Shown here: positions 8,890 through 17,958 of the stretch, piece by piece | Layout: the number at the start of each line of letters is the position of its first letter | Numbering within the stretch: position 1 is the stretch's first letter | Source: Brevibacillus sp. | GTDB taxonomy: Bacteria; Bacillota; Bacilli; Brevibacillales; Brevibacillaceae | Direction: 5' to 3' | Length of the DNA: 64,000 bases | Assembly: GCA_017656235.1 (NCBI GenBank) | Contig: JACDOF010000005.1 | Span: 93,183 to 157,182, forward strand | Notes under the pieces: model-generated | Databases searched by the model: none | Seen by the model: only the letters and a program-made list of their open reading frames with translations | What the model was told of the DNA's origin: nothing | Position numbers and translations under genes: made by a program

Positions 8890-9002
8890 AATGGCAAGAA
8901 AATCGTTCTATCGTCCCGGTTTTGTTTTAAAAAAACAGGGGTATTGGACATAATGCGATAATTTTTTAAAGAAAGACCGGACATGAAGGAGGCAAGGAAA
9001 AA

Positions 9003-10403
9003 ATGAAAAAAGTAGCGCTCAGTTTACTGGCCACGATGCTGGTGGTAGGAGCAAACGGGGCATTGGCTGATGCAGCTTCCGTTAGTGCAAAATATGATGT
9101 GAAAGTTGGGGCAAGTCTAAACGATACATCAGATGATGACCAGAGCGATGATGCTGGCGACGATTCAGATGATGAGGATCCAGATGAAGATGACGACGAT
9201 GACGAAGATGAGGAAGACGACGAAAACGAAGGCGATGATGATGACGAGGACGAAGGTAACGGGAAAGGAAAAGGCAAAGGCAAAGGAAAAGGGAAAGGCA
9301 AGGGAGGTAACGACAAGACCGACGAAGACGAAGTTGACAGGGATGACGCTTCGGCTGGAGAAGATGAGGATGATGCCGATGGTGAGGATGGTGTAACAGG
9401 CGATGTACCGGATGGCGATACGGATTCCGGGGAGGCAGAAGAAGATAAGCAAGACGGCAAGGGCAAAGGAAAAAAAGACGGCAAGAACACCGGATTGGCC
9501 AATGCGCTGGAGAGGGTAAAAGGAACACCTGCTGAGCAGGTGATCAAGTCTTTGCTGGAAGCCCGCACGGGGGCAGGCGAAGAGGAGACGCCCGAAGCTG
9601 GCGAAGGAGCGAATGGCGAAGACCAAACGCAGGACGGCCGGGCCGATGAGAGTGATGAGGCAGATGATCTGCTTGACGATCTGGAGCAGCAGTTGGACGA
9701 GCTGGATGGGCAGCTGGACGAGGAGACATTTGCAGCAACCCTTGCTTCGCTGACTGCGGAGTTCGAGAAGGAACAGCAATGGGAGCTGGCGCTGAAATCG
9801 CAAAAGAAACTGATCGCCAAGCTCAAAAAGGACAAAGCAGCCTATCAACGGATCGGCGAACTGTATGAAAAGGCCGGAAAAAAAGGAATCAAGGCGTTTG
9901 TCAATGGGAAAGAGCCGGCATTTGATGTCGCTCCCGTGATTAAAGAAGGTCGGACACTGGTGCCGATTCGGGCCATTGCCGAAGCGCTGGAGGCAGAGGT
10001 AAGCTGGGATGCTGAGACCAGGACCATTACGGTCGTCCGCGATGGCGTCACTGTCACGCTGCCAATCGGCAGTACGGAGGCTTTGGTGAATGGGCAGACG
10101 GTGAAACTGGATGTACCTGCATCCATCCACAATGGACGCACGGTTGTGCCGATCCGCTTTGTGGCCGAAGCGCTGCGGGCGGAAGTGGACTGGGTGGCGA
10201 CCGGACAGGTGATTGTTATCACCGATGGAGCGGAAGCCGAAACCTCTGCCGAAACCGGGGGAACGATCAATGCCGAAGCGGATGCGGCGGACAGCGCCGA
10301 AACGGAAGCGGCTGAGGAAAATGACACAGCGGCGGACACCGGCGAAGCGGGCAGCGGGGACGCATCTGCGACCGCCGATGGACAGGATGAAGCAGGCGAA
10401 TAA
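9003..10403 (+). CDS. Secreted Asp/Glu-rich protein with copper-amine-oxidase N-terminal-like domains
   Basis: A 466-residue exported protein. Residues 1-25 are a Sec signal ending A-L-A-D-A-A. Residues ~40-85 are almost only Asp and Glu. A run of Gly-Lys dipeptides (~87-101) follows, and then a second acidic stretch. Residues ~205-290 are helical and charged. Residues ~292-405 hold a Cu_amine_oxidN1-type module with two copies of the G-R-T-L/V-V-P-I-R motif and E-A-L-x-A-E-V-x-W. The tail is again acidic and Ala/Thr-rich. The N1 module is a common surface module in Paenibacillaceae, not an oxidase. The charged segments suggest cation or wall-polymer binding; this is inference. AAGGAGG lies upstream. 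Confidence 0.8.
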   Translation: MKKVALSLLATMLVVGANGALADAASVSAKYDVKVGASLNDTSDDDQSDDAGDDSDDEDPDEDDDDDEDEEDDENEGDDDDEDEGNGKGKGKGKGKGKGKGGNDKTDEDEVDRDDASAGEDEDDADGEDGVTGDVPDGDTDSGEAEEDKQDGKGKGKKDGKNTGLANALERVKGTPAEQVIKSLLEARTGAGEEETPEAGEGANGEDQTQDGRADESDEADDLLDDLEQQLDELDGQLDEETFAATLASLTAEFEKEQQWELALKSQKKLIAKLKKDKAAYQRIGELYEKAGKKGIKAFVNGKEPAFDVAPVIKEGRTLVPIRAIAEALEAEVSWDAETRTITVVRDGVTVTLPIGSTEALVNGQTVKLDVPASIHNGRTVVPIRFVAEALRAEVDWVATGQVIVITDGAEAETSAETGGTINAEADAADSAETEAAEENDTAADTGEAGSGDASATADGQDEAGE

Positions 10404-10426
10404 GCAGGTGAATAGCTGACTATGTG

Positions 10427-10466
10427 AGCGGTTGGCCAGGAGTACTCCTGACTGACCGCTGTTTTT
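10427..10466 (+). terminator. Intrinsic terminator after the acidic secreted protein
   Basis: A 15-base imperfect stem (10427-10441 with 10446-10460, tetraloop GTAC) is followed by GTTTTT. Confidence 0.85.
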
Positions 10467-10568
10467 ATGCTTTTGTTTCCGCTTGTCTACCGTTCCGCGG
10501 CATCTCTTCATAGCGCGAGGCTTGTCAGCATACACATGTTGGGAAGACATGCGATGGAGGAGATGGCT

Positions 10569-13421
10569 GTGACAGCGATTCCCAAGAGAAAATCCGTACT
10601 TGCAGAAACGAATCCTCCCCCACAGGGAAGGCGGACCAAACCGTGGCATCTGCTTGGGGCAGAAGATGTCGCTGCGGGTTTGGGCACTGATCTTGAGCGT
10701 GGACTGCCCAAGGCGGAGGCGCGGAGGCGGTTGAAGCTGTTTGGTCCCAACCAGTTGGCGGAGGCTCCCCAGCAGCCGCTGCTGCTCATGTTTTTCCGGC
10801 AGTTTCAGGACTTCATGGTCGGCATTCTGCTGGCTGCGACGGTCATCTCGTTTTTCCTGGGCGAGTATCTGGACGCAATTACCATCATCGCGATCATTAT
10901 CCTCAACGGGGTGCTCGGGTTTATCCAGGAGGCACGGGCGGAACGTTCGCTTGCTGCACTCAAGGAACTGGCTTCACCGATGGCCAGGGTTATTCGGGAC
11001 GGTGTACAGGAAATGGTCCCTGCTGCCCAGCTCGTGCCCGGTGATGTCGTGCTCTTGGAGGCAGGTGATCGGGTCCCGGCTGATTTGCGGATTACGGCTG
11101 CCAACCGACTGGAGGCGGAAGAGTCCGCGCTGACCGGAGAATCCGTACCGGTTGGGAAAACACCCCAAACGCTGCGGGCGAAGGGGCAGGGCGTGAGTGA
11201 CATCCCCTTGGGCGACCGCAAAAACCTGGCCTTCATGGGCACGTCCATCGTCAGCGGAACAGGCAGGGGCATTGTCGTGATGACCGGCATGAATACCGAA
11301 ATCGGCCGGATCGCACACTTGATCAATGAAGCAGAGACGACCAAGACCCCGCTGCAGTCGCGTTTGGAGCAGATGGGCAGGATCCTGGTGGCAGTGGCGC
11401 TGCTGCTAACGTTGGTGGTGATCGCTGCCGGGGTCTGGCACGGACAGGACCTCTTGACGATGTTTCTCACCGGAGTCAGTCTTGCGGTAGCCGCCATACC
11501 GGAAGGGCTGCCGGCCATCGTAACGATTGCTTTGGCTCTTGGCGTGCAGCGGATGGTGAAACGCAATGCGATCATGCGCAAGCTGCCGTCGGTGGAGACG
11601 TTGGGGTGCGCCACGGTCATCTGTTCGGACAAGACCGGCACCCTCACCCAGAACAAGATGACCGTAACCAATCTTTGGCACAGTGGAAAGTCGTTTGTCG
11701 TGAGCGGCAGTGGGTATGAACCGAATGGTGACATTTCCCATCAGGGGAAGGCGGTCGAGATCAGAAGAGACGAGACAATGCGGCAACTGCTGCGTGTCGC
11801 GGAGCGCTGCAACAACGCCAGCCTTGTACAAGAGCAGCAGACAGAGCGAAAACGGCTGCGCTTGTCCACCCAGGCGGCAAATTGGAAAGTGCTCGGCGAT
11901 CCTACGGAAGGGTCCCTGCTGGTGCTGGCCGCCAAAGGACGGCAGATGGCCGGCGGGGATGCGCTTTTCCCGCGGGGAGAGCGGGTAGACGAACTGCCGT
12001 TTGACTCTGAACGAAAGATGATGTCCGTGGTGGAGCGGACAGCAGACGGCAGCCTGACACTGCTCACCAAGGGAGCGGTGGAGGCCCTGCTTCCTCGCTG
12101 CCGCCACATCCTTTGGCAGGGACAGGTGCAACCGCTGACCGATTCACTGCGCGAGCTTGTACTGAGCCAGACAGAAGTGATGGCCAACCAGGCGCTTCGC
12201 GTACTGGGATTTGCCTGCAAACCGCTGCCCCGGTATGTACGGGGTGAGGCGGCGTCACGTCTGGAGGCGGACCTTGTCTTCATCGGTTTGGCTGGCATGA
12301 TTGATCCACCGCGGGAGGAAGTGGCGGAGGCAATCAGCATTTGTCGCAAGGCCGGCATCAAGACCGTGATGATTACGGGAGACCACAAGGTTACAGCAGA
12401 AGCCATCGCTCGCCGGATCGGCCTTCTGCGCGGACGTGAGGAAGTGGTGGAAGGGCGGGATCTGAACGAATGGAGCGACGAAGAGCTGGTGGCGCGTGTT
12501 GAGCAGGTCGCCGTCTACGCACGCGTGTCGCCGGAACACAAACTGCGGATTGTGCGTGCCTTGCAAACGCGCGGACATGTCGTGGCCATGACGGGTGACG
12601 GCGTAAACGACGCTCCGGCGATCAAGTCGGCCGACATTGGGGTAGCCATGGGCATAACCGGGACGGATGTGACCAAGGAGGCGGCCGACCTCATTTTGCG
12701 CGACGACAACTTTTCCACAATTGTTGCCGCGGTGGAGGAAGGACGGAACATTTACGACAACATCCGCAAGTTTATCCGCTATCTCCTGGCGTCCAATGTC
12801 GGTGAGATTCTGGTCATGTTTTTTGCGATGCTGTTGGGACTGCCGCTGCCGCTGGTGCCGATTCAAATCCTGTGGGTCAACCTGGTAACCGATGGTCTGC
12901 CGGCTATGGCCCTTGGCGTAGACCCGGCGGAGAAAGATACGATGGACCAAAAGCCGCGCAGCAAGAACGAACAGATTTTTGCCCGCGGGTTGGGTTGGAA
13001 AATTGTCAGCCGGGGTGTCCTGATCGGACTGACCACGCTTGGGGCATTTTGGCTCACTCTGCGCGAGCAGCCCGACGACTTGGTTCACGCTCAAACTGTC
13101 GCTTTCGCCACGTTGGTAATGGCCCAATTGATTCACGTGTTTGACTGCCGCAGCGAACACTCCGTTTTTCACCGCAATCCGCTGGAAAACAAGTATCTGG
13201 TGCTTTCCGTTCTGTCGTCGCTGCTGCTGGTGCTTTTCGTCATCTACATCGATTTCTTGCAGCCGATCTTCAAGACAACTGATTTGACACTGCGTGACTG
13301 GTCCCTGGTATTTGTCGCCGCGGGCATTCCCACTTTTGTCGCCGGCATTGGCGGTGTCCTGCGGGACAATGAGGCGGCAGGGGAACACAGAACCGCCCAG
13401 GGAAACTCCCGCCGACGCTGA
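10569..13421 (+). CDS. P-type Ca2+-transporting ATPase (type IIA)
   Basis: A 950-residue cation pump. An N-terminal cation-ATPase domain (~25-95) precedes the transmembrane and actuator region with T-G-E-S (residues 189-192). The M4 ion site is P-E-G-L-P. The phosphorylation motif D-K-T-G-T-L-T has the phosphorylated Asp near residue 354. The hinge is T-G-D-G-V-N-D-A-P, and M6 has N-L-V-T-D-G-L-P. The P-E-G-L and N-x-x-T-D combination is typical of SERCA/PMCA-like calcium exporters such as YloB. The GTG at 10569 has GGAGG eight bases upstream; the ATG at 10563 is too close to it. Single gene after a terminator. Confidence 0.9.
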   Translation: MTAIPKRKSVLAETNPPPQGRRTKPWHLLGAEDVAAGLGTDLERGLPKAEARRRLKLFGPNQLAEAPQQPLLLMFFRQFQDFMVGILLAATVISFFLGEYLDAITIIAIIILNGVLGFIQEARAERSLAALKELASPMARVIRDGVQEMVPAAQLVPGDVVLLEAGDRVPADLRITAANRLEAEESALTGESVPVGKTPQTLRAKGQGVSDIPLGDRKNLAFMGTSIVSGTGRGIVVMTGMNTEIGRIAHLINEAETTKTPLQSRLEQMGRILVAVALLLTLVVIAAGVWHGQDLLTMFLTGVSLAVAAIPEGLPAIVTIALALGVQRMVKRNAIMRKLPSVETLGCATVICSDKTGTLTQNKMTVTNLWHSGKSFVVSGSGYEPNGDISHQGKAVEIRRDETMRQLLRVAERCNNASLVQEQQTERKRLRLSTQAANWKVLGDPTEGSLLVLAAKGRQMAGGDALFPRGERVDELPFDSERKMMSVVERTADGSLTLLTKGAVEALLPRCRHILWQGQVQPLTDSLRELVLSQTEVMANQALRVLGFACKPLPRYVRGEAASRLEADLVFIGLAGMIDPPREEVAEAISICRKAGIKTVMITGDHKVTAEAIARRIGLLRGREEVVEGRDLNEWSDEELVARVEQVAVYARVSPEHKLRIVRALQTRGHVVAMTGDGVNDAPAIKSADIGVAMGITGTDVTKEAADLILRDDNFSTIVAAVEEGRNIYDNIRKFIRYLLASNVGEILVMFFAMLLGLPLPLVPIQILWVNLVTDGLPAMALGVDPAEKDTMDQKPRSKNEQIFARGLGWKIVSRGVLIGLTTLGAFWLTLREQPDDLVHAQTVAFATLVMAQLIHVFDCRSEHSVFHRNPLENKYLVLSVLSSLLLVLFVIYIDFLQPIFKTTDLTLRDWSLVFVAAGIPTFVAGIGGVLRDNEAAGEHRTAQGNSRRR

Positions 13422-13551
13422 TTACAAGTGTGCCGGGAAAGGAATCGGAACAGTCCAAACACCGCTGCGGCCTGTTTTGCTGCCGTCCGTCGAAAAGTGG
13501 AGACTTTCCCCTCCCTCTCTTGCATAGGGTAGCACAAGGAGGGAGAACGAC

Positions 13552-13800
13552 ATGGAATTGCTCTGGTTCCTGGTTGTGCTGATCTGCTCCTACACTGCCT
13601 ACCTGATCGAAAAGAGGCGGTGGACGACGCTGGTTCGCACAACTGACAGAGAGAGGTATCTGCAATGGCGTACCTATCTCGACCACCGCGGCATCCCGTA
13701 CCGGGCCAAAGTGTACACAACCGTCCAGGAAAATGAGATTGTGACCATCTACAAAATCAAAGTGCTCTCCAGGCAGGTTTCGCGGTTGAAAGCCCCGTAA
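13552..13800 (+). CDS. Small membrane-anchored hypothetical protein
   Basis: An 82-residue protein with one N-terminal hydrophobic helix (about residues 3-19). A basic, Arg/Tyr-rich soluble part contains R-E-R-Y-L-Q-W-R-T-Y-L. AAGGAGGG ideally precedes the ATG. No family is recognised; similar short membrane proteins occur in Bacilli without known role. Its stop codon lies within the 5' arm and loop of the following terminator, so it is a compact single-gene unit. Confidence 0.7.
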   Translation: MELLWFLVVLICSYTAYLIEKRRWTTLVRTTDRERYLQWRTYLDHRGIPYRAKVYTTVQENEIVTIYKIKVLSRQVSRLKAP

Positions 13801-13815
13801 GCAGGGGCTTTGTCC
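13789..13815 (+). terminator. Terminator overlapping the stop of the small membrane protein
   Basis: An 8-bp perfect stem (13789-13796 with 13804-13811) contains the stop codon in its loop and is followed by a short T-rich tract. Confidence 0.65.
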
Positions 13816-13940
13816 TTGTTATCCAATTGGGGTAAAATGGTTGTGCCCACACAGGGAAAAAAACAAGTATACTAAGAAGAAGAGCAGGAAAATGACAAAA
13901 GTAGACAAAGAATGGCAATGACAAACAAAGGTGGCGTTTT

Positions 13941-14948
13941 GTGTTGATACTCTTGAAACGGATTTTTTTCGGTTTGCTGCTGCTGTCAGCACTTGCCGTC
14001 GGATATTATGTCTATGAGCTGTGGGCATTTGCCAGTGATATTCAAAAGCCGCATATCGTCAGAGACGAGCAGATGGACAAGCCGAACAAGCCGGGGATTC
14101 CCGTCTGGGGAGGCAAGGAGCGGGTCAATATCCTGCTGATGGGTGTCGATTCGCGGGAGCGGTCACTGGACGAAATGCCCCGCTCTGACAGCATGATCAT
14201 TGTCAGCATCGATCCTGCCGCCAAGACGTACGACCTTTTTTCGGTTCTGCGCGATACGTACGTCAACATCCCCGGATACGGCCCTTCCCGCATCAACGCT
14301 GCACTGGGGCACGGCGGTCCAAGCCTGGCCATGCAGACGGTAAGCGAGTTTGCCGGGCTGCCGATCGACTACTACGTCATCACCGATTTTGAGGGATTCA
14401 AGGGGTTGGTGGACGCTGTTGGCGGAGTGGAGTTTGAGGTGGAAAAAGACATGTACTACCACGACCCGGCAGACAAAGGGAAATACGACATCAATCTGAA
14501 AAAGGGACGGCAATTGCTCGATGGGGAGAAAGCCCTGCAGTATGTCCGTTTTCGTCACGATGCGATGTCAGACTACACCCGAACCGAACGGCAGCGCAAG
14601 TTTCTCTCCGTGCTTGCCGACAAGATGAAGCAATCGACGACCATGCTGCAGCTTCCCGAAATTCTGGAAAGCATGCGTCCATACGTGCAGACCAATCTCA
14701 GTTCACTGGACATGCTCAAGTTGGCCGCACTGAGTCTGACGCTGGACGGCAAGCTGGCGGAGGGACACCAATTGCCGCAGCCGGGTGCCTTCCGGGAGGC
14801 CAACCGTGGTGGGTCTGTTCTCGTGCCGTCCGTGGAAAAGGTACAGGCTTTCGTCCGGGAGATTCTCAGCAGGCCTGTCGAGCTGACTGAAGAAAACGGG
14901 AAGACGGAGGGAGCCGGCTCTGCCCCGGACGGGCAAGGACAGCCGTGA
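13941..14948 (+). CDS. LytR-CpsA-Psr (LCP) family cell-wall polymer ligase
   Basis: A 335-residue membrane-anchored enzyme with an N-terminal transmembrane helix (about residues 7-27) and an extracellular LCP domain. Motifs are N-I-L-L-M-G-V-D-S-R, R-S-D-S-M-I-I-V-S-I-D, L-R-D-T-Y-V and F-R-H-D. LCP enzymes attach teichoic acids or other anionic polymers from lipid carriers to peptidoglycan. The tail after residue ~315 is charged and low-complexity. Start GTG with AAAGGTGG six bases upstream. It is upstream of, but not obviously co-transcribed with, metN. Confidence 0.9.
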   Translation: MLILLKRIFFGLLLLSALAVGYYVYELWAFASDIQKPHIVRDEQMDKPNKPGIPVWGGKERVNILLMGVDSRERSLDEMPRSDSMIIVSIDPAAKTYDLFSVLRDTYVNIPGYGPSRINAALGHGGPSLAMQTVSEFAGLPIDYYVITDFEGFKGLVDAVGGVEFEVEKDMYYHDPADKGKYDINLKKGRQLLDGEKALQYVRFRHDAMSDYTRTERQRKFLSVLADKMKQSTTMLQLPEILESMRPYVQTNLSSLDMLKLAALSLTLDGKLAEGHQLPQPGAFREANRGGSVLVPSVEKVQAFVREILSRPVELTEENGKTEGAGSAPDGQGQP

Positions 14949-14986
14949 GTCCCGACAGACAGAGGCCATTGCCACATATTTTTCTA

Positions 14987-15015
14987 TTGACAGAAACGGC
15001 CATTTATTTTACTGT
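14987..15015 (+). promoter_or_regulatory. Likely promoter of the metNIQ operon
   Basis: TTGACA (14987-14992), a 17-base spacer and TACTGT (15010-15015). There are only ~85 bases before metN, too short for a SAM (S-box) riboswitch, and none of the S-box conserved sequence is seen. Confidence 0.5.
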
Positions 15016-15099
15016 ATATTTGTTTTCTTGTAATCCTGAGTAAAGTGCTTGGAATTATTCTTGTTCTTTCAATATCATTGCAGAAAGGAGGCGCAATGG

Positions 15100-16134
15100 T
15101 TGATTACGCTGTCCAACGTAGTGAAAACATTTACCAGCCGGTTTGGATCGTTTACGGCGCTGAACGGCATTGACCTGACGATCCAAAAAGGAGAGATTTT
15201 CGGGATCATCGGCTACAGCGGTGCCGGAAAATCGACACTGGTTCGCATGATCAACATGCTGGAGACTCCGACCAGCGGGGAGGTGACGGTGGGCGATACA
15301 AAGCTCAACCAGTTATCCAGCCGGGAATTGCGTCGTGCGCGGCGAAAGATCGGCATGGTCTTTCAGCACTTCAACCTGCTCTGGTCGCGGACTGTAGCGG
15401 AAAACGTGGCACTGCCGATGGAGATTGCTGGCGTGCCGAAACGGGAGCACGCCGCACGCGTCATGGAACTGCTTGACTTGGTGGGGCTTTCGGAAAAGGC
15501 AGACGCCTATCCCGCTCAGCTCTCCGGCGGACAAAAACAGCGGGTCGGCATTGCGCGCGCTCTGGCCAATCAACCGGACGTACTGTTGTGCGACGAAGCA
15601 ACGTCGGCACTCGATCCCAAGACGACGGACTCCATTCTGGAGCTCCTCAAGGAGATCAACCGCAAGCTGGGCCTGACGATCGTGTTGATTACGCATGAGA
15701 TGCACGTGATCGAGAAAATCTGTGATCGGGTAGCGGTCATGGAAAGCGGCCGGATCATTGAAATGGGCGATGTGGTGGAGGTATTTTCCCATCCCAAGAC
15801 GACCACGACTCGTGAACTGATCAGTCAGGTTGCTGGTTCGGAGCAGCCGGAGCAGGAATTTCTGGAGGGACTGAATCAGGGAGCGGTGCTGCGCTGCACC
15901 TTCCTCGGAGAGGCGGCCAACCAGACCGTTATCAGCAAGCTCGTGACCGAGCTGGGGGTCGAAGTCAACATTTTGCAAGGGCAGATCAAGCGCCTCAAGG
16001 ACATTGCCTTCGGTACCCTGTACATTCAGGTGCCGGGTGATGTGGAAGTGGAGGCGAAGACCGTCGCATATCTGAAGAAACAAGGAATCAAGGTTGACGT
16101 TTTGCGCGGCGCCGAAGGAGGTGGCAGATCATGA
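15100..16134 (+). CDS. metN: Methionine ABC transporter ATP-binding protein
   Basis: A 344-residue ATPase. Walker A is G-Y-S-G-A-G-K-S-T (38-46), the signature L-S-G-G-Q is at 141-145 and Walker B ends L-L-C-D-E (~162-166). The C-terminal ~80 residues form the NIL domain that binds methionine and inhibits transport. The TTG at 15100 is chosen because AAAGGAGG lies eight bases upstream and it gives the usual M-I-x-L start; the ATG at 15096 is out of frame. It overlaps metI by four bases. With MetI and MetQ it imports L- or D-methionine. Confidence 0.92.
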   Translation: MITLSNVVKTFTSRFGSFTALNGIDLTIQKGEIFGIIGYSGAGKSTLVRMINMLETPTSGEVTVGDTKLNQLSSRELRRARRKIGMVFQHFNLLWSRTVAENVALPMEIAGVPKREHAARVMELLDLVGLSEKADAYPAQLSGGQKQRVGIARALANQPDVLLCDEATSALDPKTTDSILELLKEINRKLGLTIVLITHEMHVIEKICDRVAVMESGRIIEMGDVVEVFSHPKTTTTRELISQVAGSEQPEQEFLEGLNQGAVLRCTFLGEAANQTVISKLVTELGVEVNILQGQIKRLKDIAFGTLYIQVPGDVEVEAKTVAYLKKQGIKVDVLRGAEGGGRS

Positions 16135-16814
16135 GCGTCTTCATCGCCACCTACCTGCCCAATGTGGTCAAGTTCTGGGACATCATCGAGAAAGCGATTT
16201 ATGAGACCATCTACATGGTGGGTGTCTCCCTGTTTTTCTCTTCCCTGATCGGGATTCCGCTCGGTGTCCTGCTGGTGATTACCAGCCGCAATCACCTGCT
16301 GCCGCTCCCCGCGGTCAACCAACTGCTCGGATTGGTGGTCAACATTTTCCGTTCGATTCCCTACATCGTCCTGGTCATCTTGTTGATTCCCTTTGCACGG
16401 GCGCTGATTGGCACCTCGATCGGGCCAGAAGCGGCGATTATCAGTCTGGTTGTCGGCTCTGCTCCGTTTATCGCCCGGCTGGTGGAGACGGCTATCCGTG
16501 AAGTGAACCGCGGTGTCATTGAAGCAGCCCAGTCGATGGGAGCCACCAATTGGCAGATTATTCGCAAGATCCTGATCCCGGAAGCGATGCCGGCCATTGT
16601 GTCCGGGATCACCGTGACGGCCGTGGGACTGATCGGTTACTCGGCGATGGCCGGGGTGGTTGGCGCCGGCGGTCTTGGCGCCGTGGCGTTCAACTACGGT
16701 TTTAACGGATTCAAGCCAGACATCATGTTTGTGACCACCGTTTTCATGATCATCCTTGTTCAAGGGGTACAAATGATCGGCGATGCCATCGCCCGCAAGA
16801 TGGATCATCGTTAA
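16131..16814 (+). CDS. metI: Methionine ABC transporter permease
   Basis: A 227-residue inner-membrane permease with five or six hydrophobic segments. The cytoplasmic EAA loop reads E-A-A-Q-S-M-G-A-T-N-W-Q-I, the contact site for MetN. The A-G-V-V-G-A-G-G-L-G segment is typical of the MetI family. The start codon overlaps the stop of metN (ATGA), so the two are translationally coupled. It pairs with the downstream MetQ-type binding lipoprotein. Confidence 0.93.
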   Translation: MSVFIATYLPNVVKFWDIIEKAIYETIYMVGVSLFFSSLIGIPLGVLLVITSRNHLLPLPAVNQLLGLVVNIFRSIPYIVLVILLIPFARALIGTSIGPEAAIISLVVGSAPFIARLVETAIREVNRGVIEAAQSMGATNWQIIRKILIPEAMPAIVSGITVTAVGLIGYSAMAGVVGAGGLGAVAFNYGFNGFKPDIMFVTTVFMIILVQGVQMIGDAIARKMDHR

Positions 16815-16861
16815 TGATCATTCAACCATATGCAGCAACAACAATTAGGGGGGTATGTTTG

Positions 16862-17734
16862 ATGAAAAAAAGATGGATGTCTGCACTTCTCTCCGGCTTG
16901 CTGGCCGTTTCGCTGGCTGCATGCGGAACGGGCGGCAATGAACAGCAATCTTCTGGAGATGCTGCCCAGGATCAGCCGCAGCAAGAAGCGATCACCCTGA
17001 AAGTAGGCGCGACTGCCGTGCCGCACGCCGAAATTCTCAACGAAGTGGTCAAGCCGGCTCTGGAGAAGGAAGGCGTCAACCTGGAAGTCGTCGTGTTCCA
17101 GGATTACGTTCTGCCCAATACCGAGTTGGCCGAAAAGCAGCTGGACGCCAACTACTTCCAGCACATTCCCTGGTTGGAAGCTACCAACAAGGAAAAAGGG
17201 CTTGACTTGACCTATGTTGCCGGCGTGCACATCGAGCCGATGGGGATTTACTCCAACAAGGAAAAAGCATACAAGGACATCGCTTCCTTGCCGGAAGGCG
17301 CCGTTGTCGCCGTGACCAACGGACAAGGGGAGCATGGCCGCATTCTCGCCCTGCTGCAGGCGGCTGGTCTGATCAAGCTGAAAGATGGCGTAGGCATGAA
17401 CGGAACGATGGCCGACATCGTCGAGAAGAAGATTGAACTGCAAGAGCTGGAACCGGCCATGCTGCCGCGCGCAATTGAAGACAATGCGATTGACGCTGCC
17501 GTCATCAACTCCAACTTTGCGCTGCAGGCCGGGCTGAACCCGGTGGAAGATTCGATCTATCTCGAATCCGGCAAGGACAACCCGTATGTAAACGTGCTGG
17601 CGACTCGTCAGGACAACAAAGACGACGAGGGAATCCAAAAGCTGGCCAAGGCCCTCACTTCTGAAGAAGTGAAACAGTTTATCGAGCAGAAGTACGGTGG
17701 GTCTGTACTGTTTGTCGGAGAACTGAAACAGTAA
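16862..17734 (+). CDS. metQ: Methionine-binding lipoprotein, NlpA/MetQ family
   Basis: A 290-residue lipoprotein with signal and lipobox (L-A-A-C, Cys21). A Gln/Ser-rich linker precedes the NlpA domain, with V-P-H-A-E-I near the N-terminus and Y-F-Q-H-I-P-W-L further on. It captures methionine for MetNI. The ATG at 16862 has AGGGGGG about seven bases upstream; the frame extends further but without a better start. A strong terminator follows, so it ends the operon. Confidence 0.92.
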   Translation: MKKRWMSALLSGLLAVSLAACGTGGNEQQSSGDAAQDQPQQEAITLKVGATAVPHAEILNEVVKPALEKEGVNLEVVVFQDYVLPNTELAEKQLDANYFQHIPWLEATNKEKGLDLTYVAGVHIEPMGIYSNKEKAYKDIASLPEGAVVAVTNGQGEHGRILALLQAAGLIKLKDGVGMNGTMADIVEKKIELQELEPAMLPRAIEDNAIDAAVINSNFALQAGLNPVEDSIYLESGKDNPYVNVLATRQDNKDDEGIQKLAKALTSEEVKQFIEQKYGGSVLFVGELKQ

Positions 17735-17751
17735 AATTGAACAGAGCCCTG

Positions 17752-17785
17752 CCTCCGGTTGCCGAGAGCACCGGAGGATTTTTTT
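17752..17785 (+). terminator. Intrinsic terminator of the metNIQ operon
   Basis: An 8-bp GC-rich stem (17752-17759 with 17770-17777) is followed by ATTTTTTTA. Confidence 0.92.
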
Positions 17786-17958
17786 ATTTGATTGAATCCT
17801 TTTTATTTCTAAATGAATGTTTATTATTTTTAATCAAAACATAAATTTTAATTAAATATGAACAATACATATTTCCAGCAACTGTGGACAGAAGTATAGT
17901 GAATACAGGTCGTTTCACCGGGACCGTGTAAAGCTGTAAAAAGGAGATGTACAAGAAC

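Noticed and set aside
8966..9835. Minus-strand poly-serine frame
   Set aside because: It is the complement of the Asp/Glu codons of the acidic secreted protein, not a gene.
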